A DNA stretch of 39,912 nt from Candidatus Uhrbacteria bacterium. GTDB lineage: Bacteria > Patescibacteriota > Patescibacteriia > JACQRZ01. The notes under the pieces are model-generated. The model ran no database searches. It worked only from the letters and a program-made list of their open reading frames with translations, and was not told the DNA's origin. The position numbers and the translations under genes are program-made. Shown in pieces: positions 6,905 to 14,200 of the stretch (within the stretch, counting starts at the first letter, position 1; every line of letters begins with the position of its first letter). The stretch lies in contig JACQSB010000020.1 of NCBI GenBank assembly GCA_016206175.1, positions 1 to 39,912 on the forward strand, written 5' to 3'.

Positions 6905-9172
6905 ATGATTCATACTCCATATATTGCAAATCTTGCGTTGCCCGGAAAAAGGGACGATGAACTTTCTTATAGTTTTTCGGAACGTTCGATTCCTGCCAAT
7001 GAGCACACGGCCGTATTTGGCTTGTTCCATGTCCAAAGTACGCAGGAAATCTATCAAATTTTTATCAAGGAAACGGTAAAAAGTTACCTTGATTTTTTTC
7101 ATCGCACTCATCCAGAGATTTCAGAAGGCGAAGTCGATAAGAAGACGGACGGCGATGATTTTTTATTCGAGCATTCCCTGCAATATGTAAATGAGCGTGT
7201 ATCAAATTCACTCGCTGAATATCAAGAACGAACCAACAGGACAATGGGGCTTGAGATGCGAAAGCTTCACTATATCATCGGAGCATTAATTGGAAAAACA
7301 TTATATCTTACGGTCCGAGGAAAACTTGTACGGGCATTTCTTCTGTATCCTGCACAATCAGGCAATCCTTCGCTGCCATATGCGCTGATGGATATTACCG
7401 ATCAGGAGACTACAGATGACCAAACCAATGGATTCTTTTCTTCTGTCATCAGTGGGTCTGTTTCAATTCCGCAATGCAAGCTCGTTGTTTGCAACAGCAC
7501 TTTTCTTGATTATGTATCATCTGACCAACTCAAACATGCCCTAACAAACCAACCGTCGAATTCACTAGCGAATTATTTTACACGACATCTCTCCCGGGCA
7601 AGTGCGCGAAGCGACTTTGCCGCATTATTTATTGATCCCTGGCATGATGATGCGCAATCACTAGCGCAAGGCCCATTGCCAAAGGAGATGCGCACATCGC
7701 ATTCGTCTATTGAATCGATGCTGGAACGGCAAAAAGGAACAACGAGGGTATTGACACCGGGATTTGGCAGAGTATCGAGAGCTTTCCTTGGATCAATCAT
7801 GGTATCAATTACGACTCTCGTGCGCCGTATACCGAAAAATGCCACAGTCCCCTCCATTATCAGATCGGTACGGATACCAAAACTGTCGATATCGCCGCAT
7901 CAACTCAGGTATAGTGCCACACACAACATTCGTGTCGTGCGTAAGGGATTGGCCAAAGCATATCAATTTGCGCAACATCAACTTATACCGTCCATAGTAA
8001 CAATAAGCCACAACATCCTACGATTTCTAAGAGTCCGCGTTTGGGATACATTTCAATCTCTACAGCCTAATTCAAAAGCACTCCTCGTAGTCAGTATATT
8101 ATTCATAGCCCTCTTCCTCCAAAGTCTCATTGCAATTCAATTCAAAAAGAATCGTGAAAATATCATTAGTACGCAGCAAGAAAGATTGACCGAAGCTGAC
8201 CAGAAGTTAAACCTAGCAGAAGCAAGTATTATTTATGAAAGTGATGAAAAAACAAAAGCGCTTTTAAACGAAGTAGAGGAAATCCTCAATACTATCCGTG
8301 TACTCCCTGATCTTGAAAAACAGATTGCATCCCTGAAAGGGAAACAACAGACATTATTGAAAAAACTATCCAGAACAATTGAGGTTCCCGCTCCGGCACC
8401 GCTTGCTGACCTATCGAATCAAATCCCCAGCGTTGGATCGCTTCGGTTTGTAGGTGAAACGAATCCGCTGATAGTAGCTAATGCAGATGGGCTGTATCGG
8501 ATTGACACAAAGACAGGTAATGCTCAACAAATAAACACGCAATCAAAGTTGCCAGCCATCACCTGTGCAGCAGCGCTGAACACAGAAATTATGTATGTCT
8601 GCGGGGCAGAAAACAGGATGTTTTCATATCGCCTGCCGACAGACACTCTTTCCGCCGTTCCCTATGCTGATGGCGGCCAATCATTTGGTGAGATCGCTAT
8701 TTTTAATAAGCGTCTCTACGTATTTGATATATCACGCGGAGTATTAACACGACACAATAAAAGTGGTGAGGGATTCTCTTCGGGGATCTCGTGGATAAAA
8801 GATGGCAGCTCCGTTGTGGGTGCGAAAGACTTTGCAATCGACGGAAATGTTTATTTCCTCATGCCAGATTCTTCAATAGCTATCTATAATACCGGTAAAC
8901 GCATAAAAACAGTTCCCCTTCCTTCACTCCAACCACCTGTCCGGTCGCTATCGCACATCAAAGCTTCTGAAGGCACTAATCTGTTATACCTAATAGATTC
9001 AGTTGAACGAAGAATTTTAGTGGTGGATAGCCGCACGAGCTCACTCGTGCTGGCAGTCACTTCGCCTGTGTTTCAGGACAGTATCCAAGATATCCTTGTT
9101 ACAAAATCGGATCTCTATGTTCTTTCTAACGGTAAACTTGCCCGTATCCCTCTTGAAAAAATCAAACTCTAA
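6905..9172 (+). CDS. Membrane protein: PP2C-like N-domain, TM, coiled coil, beta-propeller
   Basis: The start at 6905 is chosen because GAGAGGA precedes this ATG by five bases; an upstream ATG at 6884 lacks one. The 755-residue protein has four parts. Residues ~1-245 resemble the PP2C fold (ALIGKTLYLTVRGKLVRAFLL, CKLVVCNSTFLDYVSSDQL, SDFAALFIDPW), but the metal-binding DG pairs are absent. A basic linker follows. One membrane segment lies at ~389-411 (ALLVVSILFIALFLQSLIA), with a coiled coil at ~415-480. A C-terminal beta-propeller of WD/NHL-like repeats follows from ~500 (ADGLYRIDTKTGNAQQ and related). By topology the propeller would be outside the cell. The function is unknown; a link between a surface sensor and an internal pseudo-phosphatase is inference. 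It is one of only two long plus-strand genes. Confidence 0.7.
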   Translation: MIHTPYIANLALPGKRDDELSYSFSERSIPANEHTAVFGLFHVQSTQEIYQIFIKETVKSYLDFFHRTHPEISEGEVDKKTDGDDFLFEHSLQYVNERVSNSLAEYQERTNRTMGLEMRKLHYIIGALIGKTLYLTVRGKLVRAFLLYPAQSGNPSLPYALMDITDQETTDDQTNGFFSSVISGSVSIPQCKLVVCNSTFLDYVSSDQLKHALTNQPSNSLANYFTRHLSRASARSDFAALFIDPWHDDAQSLAQGPLPKEMRTSHSSIESMLERQKGTTRVLTPGFGRVSRAFLGSIMVSITTLVRRIPKNATVPSIIRSVRIPKLSISPHQLRYSATHNIRVVRKGLAKAYQFAQHQLIPSIVTISHNILRFLRVRVWDTFQSLQPNSKALLVVSILFIALFLQSLIAIQFKKNRENIISTQQERLTEADQKLNLAEASIIYESDEKTKALLNEVEEILNTIRVLPDLEKQIASLKGKQQTLLKKLSRTIEVPAPAPLADLSNQIPSVGSLRFVGETNPLIVANADGLYRIDTKTGNAQQINTQSKLPAITCAAALNTEIMYVCGAENRMFSYRLPTDTLSAVPYADGGQSFGEIAIFNKRLYVFDISRGVLTRHNKSGEGFSSGISWIKDGSSVVGAKDFAIDGNVYFLMPDSSIAIYNTGKRIKTVPLPSLQPPVRSLSHIKASEGTNLLYLIDSVERRILVVDSRTSSLVLAVTSPVFQDSIQDILVTKSDLYVLSNGKLARIPLEKIKL

Positions 9173-9200
9173 AAAGAGGCCTTCGCTTGAAGGCCTCTTT
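9173..9200. terminator. Bidirectional Rho-independent terminator
   Basis: A perfect 12-bp stem, AAAGAGGCCTTC / GAAGGCCTCTTT, with a GCTT tetraloop. On plus it is followed by ATCATCTTTTC and sits right after the stop codon at 9172. On minus it is followed by a short T-rich run (TTTAGAG) and lies just beyond the rplL stop at 9220. It serves the two convergent transcripts. Confidence 0.85.
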
Positions 9201-9219
9201 ATCATCTTTTCTCGATTTC

Positions 9220-9624
9220 CTATTTCAATGTCACCTTGCCGCCAGCTTCTTCCAATTTCTTCTTGATAGTCTCAGCTTCTTCTTTGCCGACACTTTCTTT
9301 TACCACTTTCGGTGCACCGTCAACAAGATCCTTCGCTTCCTTCAAGCCGAGCTGCGTTACTTCACGCACCGCCTTGATCACATTGATCTTGTTTGCTCCT
9401 GCTTCAGTAAGTTCAACAGTAAAGGAGGTTTTCTCCTCTGCCGCTGCTTCTCCCGCACCTGCAGCTGGCACTGCAGCTGCTGCTACGACTGGCGTTGCTG
9501 ACACGCCAAACTTCTTTTCAAGAACCTTTACCAACTCTGATAATTCGAGTACGGAAAGCTTCTCAATCTGATCAACAAGTCCCTGAAATTTCTCTGGGAC
9601 GACAACCTGTGTTTCTTCTGACAT
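9220..9624 (-). CDS. rplL: 50S ribosomal protein bL12 (L7/L12)
   Basis: This is the stalk protein that recruits translation factors and binds L10 as dimers. The 134-residue sequence has the N-terminal dimerisation domain ([25 protein letters not shown]), an Ala/Pro/Gly-rich hinge (about 45-65) and the conserved C-terminal domain ([51 protein letters not shown]). It follows rplJ by about 46 bases. The short leftover sequence at both sides fits the usual rplJL order. Confidence 0.97.
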   Translation of the reverse strand: MSEETQVVVPEKFQGLVDQIEKLSVLELSELVKVLEKKFGVSATPVVAAAAVPAAGAGEAAAEEKTSFTVELTEAGANKINVIKAVREVTQLGLKEAKDLVDGAPKVVKESVGKEEAETIKKKLEEAGGKVTLK

Positions 9625-9670
9625 AGGTGTAGTTCGTTAGTTAATAACAAATTAAATCAAAATGAAATAA

Positions 9671-10204
9671 TTATTTAGCCGAAATGCCACTCAACACATA
9701 TACGATCCCGCGCAATGGCCCATGCAATACGCCCACGAAGCCTCGCAATGGATTTGCAATCGTTCCAACGAGCATCCCAAGCAATTCCTCCCGTGACGGC
9801 ACCTGAGCTAACAGCTTAACCTGCTGCGCACTCAATAATTCCACGCCTGCCGGACCAGTCAGTGATACACCGCCAAGTATCTGAAATTGCTCATGGCTTT
9901 TTGAAAATCCAGCGGTAATCTTTGCGGGTGTCACCTCATCAGTAAAGCTAAAAACTGCCGCAACCTCACCGGCAAGCTGCTTGAAATCAATATCGCCGAT
10001 ATTGCGATCTTGAAACGCCTTTCGCAATAGAGTCTTTTTTGCCATGATACACTGCGTGCTTGCCTGCTGGCATTGCTTGCGAAGATCTTGCGATTCTTTA
10101 ACAGTGAGGCCTTTCATGTTGATAAACACAACAGCTGCGCTCTTTGAAAGGCTCGCTGCAAGATCTGCAAGTATGTGCTCTTTACTACCTCGGGTACGTG
10201 CCAT
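9671..10204 (-). CDS. rplJ: 50S ribosomal protein uL10
   Basis: L10 anchors L7/L12 dimers to 23S rRNA to form the ribosomal stalk. From the ATG at 10204 it is 177 residues: MARTRGSKEHILADL, then AAVVFINMKGLTVKESQDLRK and QCIMAKKTLLRKAF, matching the L10 N-terminal domain. The C-terminal part carries SREELLGMLVGTIANPLRGFV. The frame is open further upstream to 10306, but that part lies in the regulatory leader and includes a hydrophobic stretch unlike L10. No Shine-Dalgarno site is visible. It is preceded by an L10-type leader and a sigma-70-like promoter. Confidence 0.95.
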   Translation of the reverse strand: MARTRGSKEHILADLAASLSKSAAVVFINMKGLTVKESQDLRKQCQQASTQCIMAKKTLLRKAFQDRNIGDIDFKQLAGEVAAVFSFTDEVTPAKITAGFSKSHEQFQILGGVSLTGPAGVELLSAQQVKLLAQVPSREELLGMLVGTIANPLRGFVGVLHGPLRGIVYVLSGISAK

Positions 10205-10231
10205 AGTGGTAATTATTGTTAGTTGCGAAAA

Positions 10232-10255
10232 TAATAAAAAATGGACTTTCGTCCA
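10232..10255 (-). terminator. Possible attenuator hairpin in the rplJ leader
   Basis: On the minus strand TGGAC-GAAA-GTCCA is followed at once by TTTTTTATTATTTT. The stem is only 5 bp but has a stable GNRA-type tetraloop. It lies between the L10 leader and the rplJ start, where a premature terminator could act. It could also be merely a local hairpin. Confidence 0.35.
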
Positions 10256-10303
10256 CAGATAATGAGATACGGTTGCCGTGCTCAGTTTAACATCACGCGT
10301 CTT

Positions 10304-10380
10304 CAACCTCTATCCCTCGATAGGCAGCTATCGTAATAATAGCTCATTAATGCCGATCTAGGCACCTATTGTCTGTGGGA
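10304..10380 (-). promoter_or_regulatory. Ribosomal protein L10 leader (autoregulatory RNA)
   Basis: On the minus strand the segment reads ACAGACAATAGGTGCC, then GGCATTAATGAGC, then GCTGCCTATCGAGG. The order AGAC..AGGTGC..TTAAT..CTGCC..CGAGG matches my recollection of the L10 leader consensus found upstream of rplJL in many bacteria, where L10 binds and represses its own operon. It lies between the promoter and the rplJ start. Confidence 0.6.
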
Positions 10381-10388
10381 ATAGTATA

Positions 10389-10416
10389 AGGATACAGTGT
10401 AGCGCTAATCTGTCAA
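10389..10416 (-). promoter_or_regulatory. Sigma-70-type promoter of rplJL
   Basis: TTGACA (10416-10411), a 16-base spacer and TATCCT (10394-10389) on the minus strand. Its -35 element lies just upstream of the stop codon region of the MEMO-family gene (stop at 10405-10407), so the promoter is embedded in the end of the upstream gene. Confidence 0.6.
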
Positions 10417-11247
10417 GGGGGTCGTGAAAAAACCGGTGATATACCCTGTCGTATTCTTAGTGTTTGAGCTGAAATCTGCAGTATTATAAATGCGTGTATT
10501 GATGAACGCAGTGCCAGAAAAAGATGCAACATAACTCAATAACGTAACGATTGCTGAAGGCGAATCAGCATCAATCCGAGATATCTCATCAATATCAACA
10601 CTGGCAAGCGCTTGTGCAGATTGTTCATCGAGCTTCCTTGCTTTTTCGACAGGATAATAGTGGGAGAAATCAATGCTTGCGATAAGAAAAACTCCCTTAC
10701 CTTTCTCTCTTGCAATGAATGCGCCTACCTTCTGTGCCTGTGAAGCAGAAGCGTTTGCGCGATATAGCACGGCAACAATTTTTGATCTCGGAAAGAAGCG
10801 CTTGATAAATGCTGTCTGGCTATGAATCGCGTGCTCCTTTCCGAAGGGTTCGTTATCAATGGCTACGAGTCGTTTTGCAAGTAACTTCCTTACCAATGCA
10901 GAATCAATTCCGAGGGCTCCATAGGGAGTCAAAAACGGCCTATCAGAGATTATGATCGGCTGCCGTGCCTTATTATAATGATCAGGCCCTACGATCACAA
11001 AAGTAGGATCATCACTGCGCGCTTCCCGTAATTGAGCATAGAAACTTGCAATCAGGGAAAAGGTAAGCGGGGCGTGATGCGGCGCAACGCCCCCAACCAA
11101 CATGCCTGGCTCAATTTCCTTGTTCGCATAACGAGGAGGCATTTCGGTGATCTGGCGTATGAGTGCCGCGCGATCGCTGAAGAGAAAAGGATTTGCAAGA
11201 GGAATAACAAGACTCGCAAGAAAGCCAGCAGAAAAAAACCGGTTCAT
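10405..11247 (-). CDS. MEMO1-family protein (AmmeMemoRadiSam protein B-like)
   Basis: The 280-residue protein starts with a hydrophobic N-terminus (FFSAGFLASLVIPLANPFLF) that is probably a signal or membrane anchor, unusual for a MEMO protein. The MEMO fold follows with its marks: GVAPHHAPL (H57/H58), VGPDHYN (H90), EHAIHSQ (H139, H142) and SIDFSHYYP (H196). In human MEMO1 two His and one Cys form the metal site. Here the two His equivalents are kept (H57, H90), but the usual CG near the C-terminal helix appears to be replaced (DADSPSA). The family is related to extradiol dioxygenases and its bacterial role is unknown. It starts 10 bases after the macroglobulin stop. No AMMECR1 or radical-SAM partner is in the window. 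Confidence 0.85.
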   Translation of the reverse strand: MNRFFSAGFLASLVIPLANPFLFSDRAALIRQITEMPPRYANKEIEPGMLVGGVAPHHAPLTFSLIASFYAQLREARSDDPTFVIVGPDHYNKARQPIIISDRPFLTPYGALGIDSALVRKLLAKRLVAIDNEPFGKEHAIHSQTAFIKRFFPRSKIVAVLYRANASASQAQKVGAFIAREKGKGVFLIASIDFSHYYPVEKARKLDEQSAQALASVDIDEISRIDADSPSAIVTLLSYVASFSGTAFINTRIYNTADFSSNTKNTTGYITGFFTTPLTD

Positions 11248-11257
11248 GTGACCTGAT

Positions 11258-14200
11258 TTATTTGATCATGACAGCATCTTCCGAAGAATAATTCACGCTT
11301 GCCTGGGTTGCGCTTGATTGAATCTGTGCGCTCTCTGCGCGGAATGAACCTTTTGATACAACGCGAGCATAGTAGTAAAAAGGCCTACTCCCTTTATACC
11401 AATCAAAGACAACTCTTTGGCCGTCAACACGGATGGGATACCCCTGATCCTGTACAATCACTGTCGGAAGTTCGTTATAATCATATTCTCCGTTCCAGTA
11501 TGGTGCCGACTCAATAGCTCTCAAGCCGCTCGGCAGATAATCGGTAATCTCAAATGAATCCTGCTGAACACTCTTATCAATTTTGGGTGTCAATGTAATT
11601 TTTACCAGATCACCGTCATGCAGCTCCGTAAAGCGGGTATCACCTTTGAGGTGATAGGACCGATCGAGTCCAATAGCGGGGTCAACGATATTCTTCTTAG
11701 ATGGATCGCCCTCGTTGTAGGCAAGCAAAATCGATACATTCCCCTTCTTCGCACGTATTTTAGTTGCCGCAAGTTCTTGCGCACCAATTCGCTTATAAAA
11801 CCTCTTGTCTTTGCTTATCGTAACTGTCTGTACACCCGAAGGAGTTTCGTATTCAATCACTGCCTCTTCATCATTTAGCTGCGGGATTACCTCTGCCAAT
11901 ATCAGGGAATGTTCGAGATCAATGCGTGTCTTCGTTGGAGAATATTCACGAATATAAGCGAGGGAACGCAGAGCGCTCTCGTCTTGCACAGACGCAAGAA
12001 GGTATCCAAGTACTGCTGTGACGCGAAGATCCGCATCACCATCTTTCAATCCACGGACGAATAGGTATGGCTGCTGATCGACCAGTTGTTGGCGGATCTG
12101 TGATTCATAATATTCCTTTGCTTTTTCACGCGCACCAAGGGAAGCGAGCGCGGATGCTACATATACTTTTTCTTCAAGCGTTAGATCCTTATCGGCAAGA
12201 TAAAACTGCAACGTATCAAGGACAGGCTTATGGAGGCCGGCAAGGCCCCATAACGCATATATCTGCCGAGTGCGATCAGTTTTCTGATCATTCATGGATG
12301 TATACAGATAGCTCTCGAGCTGCTGTTTCGAATAAAGCATGAGATCAGTATAACGGCTCGCCTGCGCAACAAGAGCGCTTACATAGAGCTCATCCCCGCC
12401 ATGGCGCACAACGCCAAACCCGCCGGTATCCCGTTGGTACGAGGTGAGATCTCTGGGAGCAGGAAGCTCCTGCTCCACGGCACCTTCATCTGCGAAATAT
12501 TTCTCTTCGAGAGACGCTGCAATCGCATCTGCTGCCGCTTCATCCAGTCGAATACCGCCAAACTGGAGCAAAGTGAGATCAGATAAATAATTATTCCTCT
12601 CGCATGCACAGGCAGTGAGTGTCGCGTAGCCTTGTACCCTGGAAGCAAGGGAAGAAAAATCAGTCTCTTTCCCCCGCTTGAGAAGCTGGTAATCGCCTAC
12701 TTTCTTGGAGAAATAGGTATCGCGCACATCGATCATACGCACAAGCGTATCCGATAATGTGCCTGACCGAGCTGTTATTGTAAGAGGGTGTAAACCTTTC
12801 GGTAGCTGCCCAAGGAATATTTCCATTGAATTGCCTCCCTGTTTTTCAATTTTGCTAAATGGCAAGGTGGGACTTTCGACCGTGTAGGTAATCTGTTTAT
12901 CTCCAGCCTCTGTCCCGAATGTACGGAGCCGCACAGTAAGATTGTCTCCTTCGAGATATGTTTGATTCACGGTAGCTTCCACAAAAAATGGGATGCTCAC
13001 GGGCAGAGAGATCTCTTCATATCCCGTATAAAGATCAGGTGTGACAGCCTCCGCTTTCGTTGACCATGAGGTTAGATTATCTGGAAGCGGAAATGAAGCT
13101 TGCGCATGCCCATTTTCATCGGTTTCAACTGTCTGGAAATAAACAGTATCTTTGAACTCTGTACGTGGAGCTCCTTCACCACCACCTTTTTCCTGATTAT
13201 GCACATAGATACCAGCAGCAAAAAATGTATGCTGGTTTTCTATCTCGATGTTATACACTTTTTGGACTACTTGTTTTCGCGAGACATTTTCAACAGATAC
13301 TGTTTCCCCCTTAGCATTCAAAAGCTTATCGCCAACGGAAACAGCGCCTGCGCTGGTCCAACGATCATTGACTAACAATCTGTGGTTTGAGGTCATGGAA
13401 AGGGTTCCATTGATCGTAATGTATTCATTTGACGGCTGGGAAGTAATACGCCAGATGCGAGCAGGCACCAAGGTAGTATCCGATCGCGTCGCACGGGTAA
13501 GTACATAATCACCCGGTCGCAATTTCTCGATACTACGTTCTCCTTCGGGTGTAAGGATCAACGTTCCTTTAAGGAAACACCCACCTCCCTCCGCACCGGA
13601 CGAAAGAGGGGTTTCATGCGTTGAGCCTATAAAGAGCTGGGTGTAAAGCGATTTGTACAATTGTGAATCAAGTGTCGGAGTCTCTCCAAATGTTTTTAGC
13701 GCAGCGTCAATTGCTGATACCAAAACATGGGTTTTCCGCGGTTGTCCCTTTGCATCCTTTACGTCAATAGCAAGGCGAGCGGTTTCACGCGGCCGATATC
13801 GCTCTTTATCCTTCGTGATCGTCACATCCAGACGACGATCATCAGAATCGAAATTAAAATTGAGATTTGAACCATACCAGTAATCGCCGGTGGAATAATA
13901 GCGCTCACCGGAAAACCAGGCAGCAGCAATCTCGATATTCGGTATGTATTTTTCCGTAAAGATATCCTTGTAGTCAGAAGAATCGGAAACGAACGGAGAG
14001 ATAGTTCCGTTTATAACGCGAAGGTAAAGAAAACTATCTTTTCCTTCTTTCATTTTTGTTCCGTCATTCCGCTCCACTCCGACTCCTATCTCATCACCTA
14101 TCTTGTAATAATACTTCGGCGCATTCTTATCTACCAGATTGATACCAAGCGGTGAACCATAGTAGGAGCCAAGGTACGGCGTATATACATCGTGTTCGGA

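Noticed and set aside
9236-9571. Ala/Ser-rich plus-strand frame opposite rplL
   Set aside because: Mirror of the Ala-rich rplL hinge; no independent coding signal.
13196-13579. Reading the Hint insert as a standard splicing intein
   Set aside because: The residue after HN is Gln, not Cys, Ser or Thr, and the host is not a usual intein target. It is therefore called a Hint domain of unknown outcome.
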